Below, one piece after another: positions 42,400 to 54,834 of a DNA stretch of 64,000 nucleotides. This DNA is from Marthasterias glacialis (taxonomy: Eukaryota; Echinodermata; Asteroidea; Forcipulatida; Asteriidae), in assembly GCA_911728455.2 (NCBI GenBank), contig OU452231.1:14837838-14901837 (forward strand), in the 5' to 3' direction. The notes beneath the pieces are model-generated. The model was given only the letters and a program-made list of their open reading frames with translations. It had not been told where the DNA came from and did no database searches. The translations under genes and the position numbers were made by a program. Numbering within the stretch: position 1 is the first letter of the stretch; each line of letters opens with the position of its first letter.

Positions 42400-45300
42400 C
42401 AACGATGTTGACTTTCCATCATCGTTTTCATATGAAACTTTATTCCATTTTGACACCAATGTGGAAACGAGGTCACGAAGCCAGCTATGGTTGACTAAGA
42501 GGATCAAACCCATAAATTGTGGAAATGAAACAGCTTGCTACTAACTGTTGCTTTATTTCTGTGTAGAGATGTTAATCCATGCCCAGGCCCTGGCAAAAAC
42601 ACCCCAAACACCTGTGTACTGTCTGAAGCAAAAGGGTTCGCTCCAACAGCAAAGCTATTGACTGTGACAAGTGTAGCAAATGGACTCATATAAATTGCGC
42701 CGGAATTTCCATTGAAAAATACCACAACCTGTCTAGTCACAGCGAGTCATATTCATTCATGTGCCCTTCATGCTTGTTTTCTACTTTACCACTATTTCAT
42801 GTTTCCAAGGATGATGTCGGCACATCTAACTCAACGCCACCTAGCCAAAAAAAAAATCTACATTTTCTACACCTAAATGCATGGAGTCTTCTGCCCGAAG
42901 CTTGAGGAAATAAAGACACTAGCTTCACAATCAAACGCTGCCATGATTGGCATCAGTGAGACCTGGCTGGATGCAGAAATCGAGACCCCTAATTGCGTCT
43001 TGTGTACAGATCGGAATCGTTGAGGCAGCCATGTTTGCATGTACATTAAGAAAATTTATCTTATTATCATCGAAAAGACTTGCAAAAGGAACAACTGAAG
43101 GTAATTTTCATGGATCTGATGCTGCCTAAAAGCAAACCCTTTCTCACTGGGATCTGCTATTACCCCCTGAAACAAACCAACTTTTACGGCGCCATAGAAC
43201 AGTGTCTCCTACATTGTGACAACTTGGAAGAAAGGGATGCTACCCTGGGATTTCAACACCATCATGGCTAGAGAAAAATTGTACAGTAAACTTATAAGGC
43301 TTCTGAACAATTTTTGTTTTGTGTTTAATCTTTATCAATTAATTCATGATTATACCAGAGTTCTGATCGATCAAGAGTCAAACATTTCTTAACATTGGGT
43401 ACTAAATTCTGTTATTAGTGACCATAGTCTGATTTTTTGTACAAGGAAAGTTACACATACTCCACTCAATAAACATAACATGATTACAATGCGGTCAAAT
43501 TATTCTAAGGAAGAATTTATTGCCCACTTCAATTGTATTGACTGGTTTTCTGTACTAGAATCAGATGATATTGAATTTGCCTGGAGTGAATTTAAAACTG
43601 ACTTTTTGATCATACTTAGTTCCATAGCTCTTTTAACCAGCAGGTGCTAGATGAGTGGTGTATACACCCAAATGTTTCCCCTGCCTGGAAACAGAAGCAG
43701 TGTACAAATGCCATTGTGTAAAATTGTCACCTGGACATTCCACTGCTTAGTGTGCATAAACCATGCACATGCCGTCTAACACTTTGTTTCACCCACACAA
43801 AGACAAAACACGGTCTTGAATATTTTGCCATTTTCTGGCTATTGAGAGGTGGTTTTTGTGTAATCCTCGATTTCAGACCTTTGTCCTTTTATTCCAAAAA
43901 GAAGACTGGATTACGAGACATCGAGAGGTTCCCACCATTGTTAATTTCGGCTCAGTGGAGGTTAAGTCAGAGTGAACCGATAATCAAGCCATGGTTCTGG
44001 GTCTGGGTTACCTATGCCATAGGTAAGGGCTGATGTTTTGCAATTCACAGTGCATAAATTTGACATTTTCTGGGTTCAGAAAACAGACTGCATGATGCAA
44101 TAAAGAAAATCTTTGTTCTCTTGGCTTTGTCAAGTCAGGGTTTCTTTGTGACAGCGGTATTCTTAAAGAAAAATGATTCCAGCAATTCTTACAAAATAAG
44201 CCCGCAGGGGAACGGGAAACAATAAAAGAATCACGGCAGCAACTGGTTAAAGGAAAGTACATGTAGGTTGAAACAAAGAACAGAACCTTCGATTAATGAT
44301 GAGATATTTATCAGTATTCAAAGGCCAAACAGGATATTTTCAGAATTCCGAGAATTTTCTGAGTTCAAAATCCTCTCATTGTATCAGGGAACACAGCTGT
44401 TATTGAACAAAGGTTGACCACAGAATTCAAATATGTCTGTGATTGGATGGCTGACAACAAATTATCTCTGAATCTTGGAAAATGTGAAAGTATTTCGTTT
44501 AGTCAAAAGCGTTGATTGAAAATTTGTAATGACTTGAACATTTTCTGTATTACTAGTAAGATTAAATCCAAGTCTAAAGTCAATGACAGTCAAGTATCTA
44601 GGTGTTTGACCAGGCACTTAGTGCATTAATGGCGAAACAGTGGCTGCCAATGTAATAAAGCAAGGTTAGCAAGACCAAATTCTCTGACTGCTCAATCAGT
44701 AAACTTTTGCCATCAGCATTGGTTCAGTGTCATTATGATTATTGTTCATCATTTTGGTATGATAGCTTGACTTAAACACACTAAAACCAAATTACACTCG
44801 TCTCAAAACAAGTTGATAAGATTCGTTGATAATTTAAAGTCCAGGACTCACTTAACAGTATATCATTTCAAACAAGTTGGCTGGCTCCCAGGACAGAACC
44901 ACATCAATCAACTGAAACTATGTTTTATATTTCATGTCATGACTGCCATGGCTCCAGAATATCTCAGAGATCTTTTTCAACTGACAAGTAGTACCCACTT
45001 TTTTATAGTACCAACTCAAGTCACCTTTTTTTTTTTATTCTACATCATCACAGTTATAGACAACACTCCTTCCTGGTTACTGGGGCAAGGTTATGAATAA
45101 ACTTCCTATCATGCTCCGCAGCAATAATTCATCACCAGATACATCTAAGAAGGCTGTCAAAATGCACTATTTCGACGAGCTGCAGCTTCAGGAGAACGCA
45201 TTGTTCGTTGTTGGTTGACTTGGTCGCATGTTGTCTTGTTTTACCAGCATTAGGTTTCCCTAATTCCTTGTGCAATATCCCTTCTTGTACTTATCTTTAA
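42400..45300 (+). mobile_element. LINE-E, with 2A-like and PHD-like motifs, dead copy
   Basis: At 42568-42591 DVNPCPGP resembles the D-V-E-x-N-P-G-P 2A motif that precedes ORF2 in some CR1-clade LINEs. It is followed by a zinc-finger-like stretch, CDKCSKWTHINCAG ... FMCPSC (about 42655-42770), like a PHD finger. Endonuclease remnants are GISETWLDAEIETPN (about 42949) and ISDHSLIFCTRK (about 43410). A MITE interrupts the linker (43637-44246). The RT core is deleted and the tail resumes at about 44390 with FKYVCDWMADNKLSLNLGKC, NKLIRFVDNLKSRTHL and MTAMAPEYLRDLFQL to about 45000. The 3' end is near 45300. It has many stops. Confidence 0.7.
43637..44246. mobile_element. 610-bp MITE, TTAA/CCAGTTG family, copy 2
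   Basis: TTAA at 43633-43636 and 44247-44250. The left end is mutated (CCAGCAGG), the right end intact (CAACTGG). It is the same length to one base as copy 1 at 40085-40695, so both are full-length members. It sits inside LINE-E linker sequence, which dates it after that LINE. Confidence 0.85.
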
Positions 45301-46665
45301 ATGGAAGTTGTTAAACCTGTGTCTTTTTGTGGGTTTCGGCCACCCGCTGAAACCACCTTTGTTTTCTTTGAGATTTTTATTATTTTTGTTATTATTTTAC
45401 TATCCGAACAATCTCATTGCTTTAATACCTGAAACTTGTGCGCGGTTGATCTCAGGAACTACAGACTTAAAAAACACAAGCGATACACCAAATGAAAGCC
45501 TATGCTCTAACTTAGATTCAATCAACATGACGTCAACATTAAATCACTGTTACCTGTTGTATAGATGATTTTAAATTTGTGGCGATCTGACCACTTGGTC
45601 ATTTTCGGGACGACTTTATTTTGTGACTGCCTTTCTACAAGTTTAGAAGCCTCTGCAATGGACGAAGTTCACATAATTCCAAATTCAAGTTAAAAGTTAA
45701 AAGGAAAACTCAAACATGGAAATAAGCCTATCAAGCACCATTTTTTTCATAAAAGCATTTCGCTCAAGTGTTTTGCACCTTTTGCTGACGATATTCAGGA
45801 GGTTTTTGGCGTCTCTTGAACCAGGCTGAAGTGAGCACAGAATTTGGGTACATTATGTGTCTTATCAAATACCGCTAACGACCGTCACTCACAGTATGCA
45901 TGGTCTTCTGTTGATGCAATGATAATGCTTTCTGTTCACATTCGCAGATCACAAAGTGACCTGACACCGTTCATTACAATGCCTAAGTCGCACATTAGCA
46001 CTTGAAAAAAATAGTAAGAAAAAATAGTATCTTTTGAATGGCGTATGACAGAATATGACATTTTTAGCAAAAGTTATCAAGAATTTCCATATGGTTTGTG
46101 TGTATAAAGTGTCAATGAAGTCTAAGGTTTCTGAAAATAGGTTTGTTGACATCATTACATATTAAGGCTGTAGTGAGAGGTTCCGTTTCCAAAACTAAAC
46201 TGGACATTAATTTTTCACATTGGGACAGTACATTTTTTAACAATACATTGATTCAATCAACTTTTTTTTTAATCACAAATTAGTATTTTAAAAGAAGAAC
46301 TTTTTTAAATAAAGTGCCTTCAGATGTTAAAGTGAAACCAAAACATTTACATCACACCTCCACTAAATTTTATGCAAAACAATATTTTGTGTGCATACCA
46401 TCCAGCAGATTTTAGAACAGCGTGATTTAGATGTAAACAATGGCACATGTTTTGTACTATTGTTATGACCCCAAAACTGGACTGAAAAATAAAATAAAAC
46501 CAAAACCAATTTACAAAAATTAATGCAAATGAATAAACCGTTTTCTTAATTTGAATAGAAACAATAATTTACATAAGGTACAGCAACATCTGTTTAACAA
46601 AATAAATATCTGATGCAAACCTAATTTTTGCAAACCAATAATGGTGTAGGGATGAATATCAGTAC
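45301..46665. other. Intronic sequence without a supportable gene
   Basis: Intron between host exons C and D; AT-rich, nothing recognised. Confidence 0.4.
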
Positions 46666-46744
46666 CTTTAGTTCTCCAAAGTCTCTTTCATCACGTTGAT
46701 CCACACTCTCACTTTGGCTTGTTAGTTTCCTCAAAGCAGCATAG
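46666..46744 (-). CDS. Host gene, exon C
   Basis: 79 bases: one base completing a Ser codon with exon B, then 26 codons, YAALRKLTSQSESVDQRDER and DFGELK. Acceptor ATTTGTTATAG, donor CTAAAG|GTACTG. The phase agrees with exon B (ends AG) and exon D (phase 0), which is the main argument that these separate pieces form one gene. Confidence 0.78.
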
Positions 46745-46999
46745 CTATAACAAATAAAAAAGACAACACAAAAACCATAAGTGTTCTGATAAATTTGTTT
46801 AAGGCACCATTTATAATTAGTTCTTAATATCTTTTTTTCTGTTTCAGACACATGAAACAAATGCTTTAAACAAAAGAGGAAGTATGAATCAGCAAACATT
46901 TGAGTATGACAGCCATACAAAAGTTTGGGCGCCACTCATTATGAATAACAGTAACAAATTATATTTAGTGCTGCCATCTGCTGAACCATTTTGTTCCCT

Positions 47000-48300
47000 C
47001 TCTCTCTATGTGCCATGCTCCATCCGTGAATCGGCAGTCATGGAATTCTACTTCTCTCTGTTTTTGTAGCCCTAATTAGCATCTCCTGCACAGGTATCTG
47101 TGTCCATTTGCTCAAACTGCATGTATGTCAGCCAATGTCTTCCCCTACCTTTTCTACCCTTGATTTTTCCAGTTAGGGTAGGGTTTTACAGCCCCTCCTT
47201 CCTCATTATGTGACCGAGGAAGTGTTTGAATTGTTCGTAGAAATGTCTCTCTCTTCCAACTCTTGTCAAAACTTCTACATTAGTTACCCGACCCGGTAGT
47301 AGAACCAGCGTTCAAAATTCCATTAAAGACCTCTATAATATACTTTAAACTCACCTGAAGTTCGCAGATGTTGCCGGAGATTGTGTCAGATACGTTCATG
47401 AAAAAATCAATAGCTTTCAGCAAAAATCTTATCGTTATCCATAAAGGATATTGCCCCTTAATTTAAATTCCACTCTATCCAAATCTGTTATCCCCCATCT
47501 CCTCATTTTACTGAACACAGACTGCTCCAAGCGCAACAGCTCTAAGCCCATTCTTCAGATCGACCAACTTGGCTTGTATTAGTTTATTGTGATGCAATCA
47601 GTTCAATTTCTGGTTCTGTTTCCTGGGCTCTTTCATGTCCAGAGTCATCTGGGGGTGTTCCTGGAACCATGTTCACTTGGTCATGTGCCTTGCACCACTA
47701 CATCGTTATTTCCCCTCTATTGTTTTGTTTGCCCAATCCATACTTTTTAATGGTTTGCTTCTGACTTTTGCATTCACATTCCCCATTGTTACGATATCTT
47801 GTGATTTGCAGTCACTTTTAGCTGTATCTACAGTGTCATAGATCTTCTTAAATTCTTCTTCACTACTTTCTGATGTTGGGGCACATACTTGAATGATCAC
47901 CATACCAAAGGGATTGCCTCTCAGTCTGACAAGCAGAACTCTGTTTGAAAAAGCCCATCATCCAAGCACACTTTTTGGATCTTTCTTTGAACAGGATCAT
48001 TCCATCTCCTTTTTCATTTTTGTCCCCTACTGAGTTTATTACTCTGCTAGCCATCCATCTGGTTTCAGATACACCCAGTATATTAATATTCATTCAAGAC
48101 ATCTCTTGCTTCATGTTTAGTGGCCACTCTCAGTGTTTTCTATACATCACAGGCAGTGGCATAATGACAGTCCGGTGTCAGCTACCAAGCGAGGAGTCTT
48201 CATCTTTGGATGAGGTTCCATTCATGCTGCTGAGCTTCAAACCTGAGTTGTGCATTTCCATGATTTTCTAGGCAGATTCCAGGTGTGGTTTGCCATTGCC
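47000..48300 (-). mobile_element. LINE-F, RTE/BovB-like relic on the minus strand
   Basis: Endonuclease pieces read MNINILGVSETRWM and GDGMILFKERSKKC (48093-47863) and VIIQVCAPTSESSEEEF with SQDIVTMGNVNAKV (47903-47706). Further along, a WFQEHPQ block (about 47660) is the usual RTE continuation. After an internal deletion, GHIMRKEGL and TLTGKIKGRKGRGRHWLTY (about 47220-47120) are the C-terminal RT tail. All frames are broken. It lies within a host-gene intron in the same orientation as the gene. Confidence 0.72.
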
Positions 48301-48337
48301 TTCTGCTGGGTGGGATCTCTTTCAAGATCTCCTGCTT

Positions 48338-48600
48338 GTTTTCCAACCATTGTTCCAACCATTAGGTCGTACCTCTTCCAACCATTAGGTTGTAGCTCTT
48401 CCAACCATTGTTCCAACCATTAGGTCGTAGCTCTTCCAACCATTAGGTCGTAGCTCTTCCAACCATTGTTCCAACCATTAGGTTGTAGCTCTTTCAACCA
48501 TTGTTCCAACCATTAGGTCGTAGCTCTTCCAACCATTGTTCCAACCATTAGGTCATAGCTCTTCCAACCATTGTTCCAACAATTAGGTCGTAGCTCTTCT
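48338..48600 (-). repeat. Minisatellite at the 5' side of the RTE relic
   Basis: TTCCAACCATTAGGTCGTAG with CTC or CTT alternates with a 12-bp half unit TTCCAACCATTG, about a dozen units in all. It may derive from the RTE 5' region. Confidence 0.88.
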
Positions 48601-49258
48601 GCCTTCTTCACTAGCTCACTGCTGAGTCCATCATTGACCATTCGTAACCCTAAGTAAGGGTATGTTTACTTCCTGGCCTATTTACCCATAGCTGGGGGTT
48701 TGAGATCATGGTTTTCCTTCTCCTAGGTGGACTACCTAAAATCAACTTTTTTTATTTTACCATCATTAGAAACATCCACTCTTTCTCTTTCCATCCATTG
48801 TAAGTTTGGCTTTGGAGGGTGAACAAGGACAAAACTACAGCTTTATAACAAATGGACTTTGTGCTCAGGCTTGAGTGTATTTTTGTATGTAAGCTTGGTC
48901 GACTAAAGTCGCCAATGGTAAAGAAGAGGGGGTTTCAGTGCAGTCGACAAAAGTTGCCTATGGTAAGGAAAGGGTTTAAAAATCCCTCAAGACACTTCAC
49001 AAACTAAAAAGTAAAACAAAGGCTCTTAGAAGATTTGAAAACTGAACAACAGAAAGAACTAATATGCAATTAGCTAAGTATTACATAATGAAACAAATTT
49101 TTAAAATGACAACAATATTACTGTCAGTTATTTTTCTGAAAATCACCAAAATTAGTTACACAATTTGTTTAGGTTAATGTTCCTTCAAAGCAATTTATCC
49201 ATAAATATGAAACCAATGATCAGCTTCCTTTTTAACCTATATACAGGCAAAGAGTTAC
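48601..49258. other. Intronic sequence, no gene seen
   Basis: Contains a short duplicated phrase GTCGACTAAAGTCGCCAATGG / GTCGACAAAAGTTGCCTATGG at 48898 and 48939, each with GGTAA following. Otherwise AT-rich. Confidence 0.4.
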
Positions 49259-49377
49259 CTCAGCAAACGCCGAAAAACACGTCCACGATGTATACTTGCT
49301 GGTATAAGTTGAACCAAGTATACTAAATTGTGGTGATGATCACTGCAGTGGATAAGCATTCTACAAATTATCCTTGC
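49259..49377 (-). CDS. Host gene, exon B
   Basis: 119 bases: 39 codons plus two bases. The acceptor is a T8 tract followed by CAG, the donor GCTGAG|GTAACT. The peptide begins ARIICRMLIHCSDHHHNLVY, continues LVQLIPASIHRGRVFRRLL and ends in a Ser split with exon C. His-rich and hydrophobic. The intron to exon A is 12.5 kb, assuming no exon is missed between them. Confidence 0.8.
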
Positions 49378-49379
49378 CT

Positions 49380-51290
49380 GAAAAAAAAGGAACAAAAATA
49401 TAATAAATTTGATTAGAACCCTATGGGTGAGGGACGATTGTTATCATGAATGTTATTATCATCTTACTTTAATTCCCGCAATGTTGTGTGCATGTATGTA
49501 AGCATGCGTGTATGTGTGGGTAGGTATGCACATTTAAACCGGGGACCTATAACAAAAGAGACAATAGGGTTCCCAGTTGGGTGAACGTCCCTGGTTGTAC
49601 AAAACCAATGGGAGCTGTTGTCAACAATTGGTTTGTATAGTGCCATATAAAACCAAAGAAATGCAATTCAGGGGTTGAGATTTGCGTTTTGGGTGCTCAG
49701 GAGAGTACTGTTTTTGGGTTGGTGTGAACCTCTGGACAGAGGCCTGTATTGAGGCTGTTGTTTCAGCCTGAAGTACAGGTAGCCGTCCCAGAGGTGTTTG
49801 AGTCCCATCGAGCAACGCAAATTCTCCCGGAAATCTGAGACCAAAGGATTTAAGGATAATTATTGTTGAAGTCTATTATAAAATGGAAATGGAGTTACTG
49901 TGGGTTGCCGCAATGTTCTATAGGGCGATTTTATGTGGGTCTACCAAAGATGACTGGGGTGCGGGTCTACTTTTCTGTTGGCGAGTCATCGAACAGAGGG
50001 CTACTAAACAGATATTTGTGTCACACAAGTTTATTAAATCCATTGTCCGTTTTGTTACTTGACCAGAAAAATGTCAAATTTAGGCAGAGTGTTTGCAAAA
50101 CATCGGCCGATACCTACGCAAAGAAAAGGCAAGGAAGAAGACCTGTTTAGTCTTAGTTGAAGGAGTTTTGTCATATTGCGCTGGTATATATTGGCCTACA
50201 TTTTATGTAGCACACCAAGTAGTGAGATAACAAAGACTACCAGCCTGTAAATTTTTATTGGAAACAATGTGACTGCTTGTGTGTTGCACAGATGTTTATT
50301 GCGTGTTGTGTTGGTCTGCGTTTTGTGGCACTTTCGAGTAAAGTTTGTAACAGTTATCCGTGACCTTTGCAGTACGAAATGCTGCTTAATTTCCAGAACA
50401 AAAAGCTGATTTGCAACTTTGTAGTTTTCTTTATTGAAATTAGATCATCCTTTTTCCTTCTCTGATGAGGTTTGATGCTTGTCACATTGCTGTGATCTGT
50501 ATTAAATAACGTTTTATAAGAATTTTGGTGTTGGTGTTGGCGAAGGCGTTGCTGTACTATAATTCACACAATGTTGTATGTATGTATGTTATCATTATTA
50601 TTATTTATTCGGCCAATATTCAAACAATTAAACAATAGGAGTGAACATACAAGCATTTTTACAAATGTATGTATGTGTGCATATGTATGTAGTTGTGTAT
50701 GTATGTATCTATGAAAGGCTTTCTCATGTGTTATAACCTAATGAACGCAATCCGTGCACAATTGACCAGTCATCGGAGAGGTCAAAGTATTTTGAATTTT
50801 TTGTGATGTTCTCTAGTTATCCAGATACTGTGCTCTTTAGGGCATTACAAGACAGAGTCATTAGTCAGAAAACAAGTGAATGGAAATTTATAATGAGGAG
50901 TATGGAGAGACTGCTTTTGTCCCATTTTTCTGAGCAGATCACACACATGCCTAGACCGGTACTCAAATTTGCATATGTACAAGTAACACTACGTATGTAC
51001 ATTGTAAATGTACACCACGTGTGTGTACTGTGATGTACATGTACACGTACACAAATAACCATATAGGGTCTACAGTCATTTACATGTACATGTAAATGTA
51101 AATATGTGAATACAAGCACTACAAGAAGGTTTAGTAATCCATTCATATCAGTTCGAACAAATTAACAAAGTCATAATTAATAGAAAGCACCGCGAGCATG
51201 CGATGAACCCTTCCCCAAGTTGACGCAATTCCTGCAGGGATGGTTGCCTGCATGCGCACAGCGCCCTATATGTTTTGGTTAATTCATTCG
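49380..51290. other. Intronic sequence with simple repeats
   Basis: TATG/TGTATG microsatellites at about 50570-50590 and 50665-50710. ACATGTACA-type palindromic runs lie at 51030-51100. No exon convinces me. Confidence 0.45.
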
Positions 51291-51299
51291 TATGGATAA

Positions 51300-51600
51300 G
51301 TAACCGTTCAAACAAATTTTTAAAACCGTATTACTATAACTGTTTGAGCGTGAACTGTTTAAACAGGTTATGTAAACTATTTGAAAGGATTACTAAGCCA
51401 CTTGATTGGATCTAAACCATTCAAACAAATTACGCAAACCATTAAAATAGACTGTGTAGCATAAACCATTATGTAGACCACTCAAACAGATTACTAAACC
51501 TCTTGAACAGATTACTAAAAAAGTGCCATTGAAAGAGATTATAAAAACTGTTCAAACTGCATAAACCATTCAAACCGATAACATAAACCATTTGAGACTT
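51300..51600. repeat. Degenerate ~24-bp repeat, AAACCATTCAAACAGATTAC
   Basis: About ten diverged units with the core AAACC.TTCAAACA.ATTAC. Read on the minus strand they give a recurring NLFKRFSNLFEW-like phrase. It is an old, decayed minisatellite. Confidence 0.6.
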
Positions 51601-52950
51601 TGTACCAATGCTGTGTGTACTGAGCTGGGGTACAGGACATACACTTAACATCGTCCATTGATCTAAGGACCAACATATACATGCATGTTGTACATGTACA
51701 ATAGTGCTCCATTGTACACTGCTCATTATTCAGTGTAATGTAATATATAATTTCTATATCAATTAAGATTTCAACATAATTGATCTATTCATAAAATAAC
51801 ATAATCAATTTGTTAAACGATACTTTCCTTTATTTTCTTGCACATGATTTTTGCATCGCTTCCATATTCAAAGTCTGATAAGATACAGTATATAGGCGGA
51901 TTTATATGGCTCAACAGGTAATTTTTTATGCAGGGGCCTAAATGTGCTACCTTGTAAAAGGATTTCGTTTTGTTATATATAAATTTCATTCACTCAAAAC
52001 CACTGTAGTTTTGTGTTTTATGGTTCAATTGATATTACATGACACTTCTTTTCTATGAGTTAACTAAAGGTCTAGTTAAAAAAAAAAAAATAATAATAAT
52101 TATAATTTTGGGGGTTTGGGGAAAAATATTTTACTTTTATTTTTGCCTTAAAAATATCTGTTTTCAAATATTTCACAATGCTTGTTTCACTTGCTGATAA
52201 TGGAATATTAACATGTATCAAATAGTCTATCCAAAGACAGTTTTTCTTATGTTTAAAGCATGTAAGTTTTGAAAACAATACCGTTTGTGTTGGTCACTAC
52301 TTTCTTGCATTTTTTCCTGCACGTCGTCTGCTTTGAGGCAGACCATTCAGCGCTTGCTTGTGTGACCTTTTGCGCATGCATGATATGTAAACTAAGTGGT
52401 GGACATGTTAATCAGGCCGGGCATATGCGGGATAAGGGGTGTCTACCCATTGAACCCAAGGACTTTAACCAAAGGGATCCGGTTGTTTTGACAGAGCCAA
52501 TGGGGACTTCGCTAAAAAAACATGTCAAAATAATGGGAGAACAAAGAGAAGTCTTCAATTTACGGGGTTGGATAAGCATGTGTATGACTGTACATGTACA
52601 TATATGTTTAAACAGTTGTTCCAATAGAAACACACTTGGGTCCTTCTGAGAACAGGGGAAGTGCTTTGAAACGAAAGGGATGTAGGCCTACAAGCTTATT
52701 GAAACCTGCAAAATATGTCAATTTTAAAAAATTGTACTGTTACATGGTTTTGGTCACCAACTTTCAATGTTCACATCATAAAACACAACATCTGATAACA
52801 TCACAACTTTGTTGTCCTGTGGTCATTGTGTACAGTCAATCATCATCCTATCAGTGACAATGCATAAAGAAGAGACCTGGGATATGATATTAGGCCTACA
52901 TAGTTTTACAAATCTAAATATTTAGCTGTACTAACCGCCCAATTTAAAAT
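51601..52950. other. Intronic sequence, no gene seen
   Basis: The frame at 52269-52649 (126 codons) has no domain or splice context that I trust. Confidence 0.4.
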
Positions 52951-52956
52951 TAATTC

Positions 52957-52997
52957 AACTAGCAGGAACTGCGCTACACGCTGGTTTCCTGCTAGTT
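52957..52997. repeat. Hairpin AACTAGCAGGAA
   Basis: Perfect 12-bp stems at 52957-52968 and 52986-52997 (TTCCTGCTAGTT) around a 17-base loop. Confidence 0.8.
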
Positions 52998-53039
52998 ATA
53001 ATAATTACGGTGTTTTATGGACAAAGTTCCTACAGGGCA

Positions 53040-53290
53040 AGGTAGCCCTTTAATTTGGTTTGGGATGGTGGTAGTCCTTCAATTTATGGTACCACGTGCA
53101 AGTGAAGTCCATGATTCAGCTATTGTTTTATTCATTGATGAGAATCTGTTTAGCTAGTTTGCTAGATGTTTGGTATTCGACTCCTTGCCTACTATCTGCT
53201 AGACCAGCACTATACAATTTTTGTGCATGTGAGTAGGCTTTAAGCTGTGACATAAATCAATAGGCTTTTGCGATGTTGTCATCATGTTAC
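53040..53290 (+). repeat. Dispersed repeat, copy 2
   Basis: Shares CTGTTTAGC.AGTTTGC, GTTTGGTATTCGACTCCTTG and the following AGGCTTTAAGCTGTGACATA-like block with 36240-36480. Non-coding, diverged. Confidence 0.55.
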
Positions 53291-54599
53291 CACACATTTC
53301 AAGAGGTTTGAGTGCAGCCAATTTCGTTTTGGTGGTGTAAACTTATCTCCTCTCAGAAGGAGAATGTTAGGGCAGATATTTTGTCATGTACTGAATCCCT
53401 TGTGTACTTTCAATTACTAGTTAAGTTTCATTGGCTGTATTTTCCTTGTGGGCTGCGCTGTGCAAGCATGGCATAAATCTGTTCAGGAAATACACAGTAA
53501 AGTAACGAGGCATTCAATTGCTTTAAAGTTGTAATTTTAGTGAAAAAATTCCCCATCCACACATTGGCAACTATCGTTGTGTTCATTGTACTATTTGTCA
53601 AGCACAGCAACAGCACCCTCAGTTTTCGATGGGTGCTATTCTGACCGACTTCCACCGTGGAATGTTGCCGTATTGGTCAGGACCAGTCGGTAATTTTTTT
53701 TTTTTGATTTCGTAATGGTTTTGAGTTATTTCTATGAAGGTGTTTAAAATGTGGGAATGTGTTGTGATTTATGTTCGATGGCTAAAGGTGCCTAAAGGAA
53801 AGGTGCAAGAAACTTCAAGTGGTATAGCTGGGACTGCAGCCCAGGGGCCTTTGATGCCCAAGTTTTGCCTGGTTGGTGTACCCAGTGTATGAACCTGCTC
53901 GTTTTATATTGTGGATGTTGTGCAGGTGTTGAGGTCAAGATTGCTTCAATTATCCACCTGGCTATCCTGGCCACCTAACCAAAGCTGGGTGATCAAGGAA
54001 AACTGTTGTTATGAATAGTTGTACAGCATCACAGCTGAGTGCTTTGGTGCAGGCTAGGACAAATTTCAAGGACCTGACCGGGCACCAGAGTTTGTCCTCT
54101 TGAAAACTGGAAAAGGAAGTCAGGCGAGGAATAAAAATGTCTTGAGGGGAGAACTTCGGAGATTGGTTCTTCGTCAGAAACCTGATATGTGGTGTGTTTG
54201 CAGTAGAGAGCCAGGGTAGTTTATCGCTCGGATCGCGCACTCTGTACATGTACATACACCACGTACATTGTATGTACGCACACAGCGAGCCGTGTGGGCC
54301 GGCAGCGGCGAGAAAATCGGTTGCAGGGGTCGCGACCCATTCATACTAAAAAAGGTCACAAGAGTCATGAATATTCATTACTTGCAGATTTTTCTGATTG
54401 GCCGCTGGGAAACCAATCAAAATGAAGTCAGCAAATGCCAGCAGAAACTTAAAAGTGTTCTATCTCGAGTTCCTGATATCAGAATTCTTAGTTTTTTATA
54501 TTTTTCGTTACACAAACATATAAACTTTTTTAATTTGTTCGCTTAATAAAATTGATTTTTTAATCCTTTGGCCCAAAATCGGGCAATGCATCTTTAATG
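53291..54599. other. Intronic sequence, no gene seen
   Basis: Short open frames only. No family recognised. Confidence 0.4.
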
Positions 54600-54830
54600 C
54601 AGCCAACCATGTCAGACACACTGGGCGCATCCCTTCTCTTAACAACAAGTGTACAGGGTTCTTCATGTGCTTTACACAACACACAGGACCTACAGCTTTA
54701 CATCCAATATGAAGGACAAAGCAATAATGGTTAAGTGTCTTGCTTGAGAACACAAGTGTAAAAACCAGGACTGGAACCCACACTCCACTGAGCTTCAGTC
54801 CGGTGTTCTTGACCACTCGGCCACAAAAGT
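54600..54830 (-). mobile_element. tRNA-derived SINE, copy 3 (antisense, 5' part)
   Basis: On the minus strand box A TGGCCGAGTGGTC lies at 54823-54811 and box B GGTTCCAGTCC at 54779-54769, followed by ACTTGTGTTCTCAAGCAAGA and a GTAAAGCACATGAAGAACC-like body. The order and spacing are the same as copies 1 and 2. The 3' half is absent. Confidence 0.8.
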
Positions 54831-54834
54831 AGAG

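Noticed and set aside
47340-47420. Minus-strand exon with donor CTTCAG|GTGAGT
   Set aside because: The donor is good but no acceptor gives an open frame in phase with the host exons, and the segment lies between RTE relic pieces.
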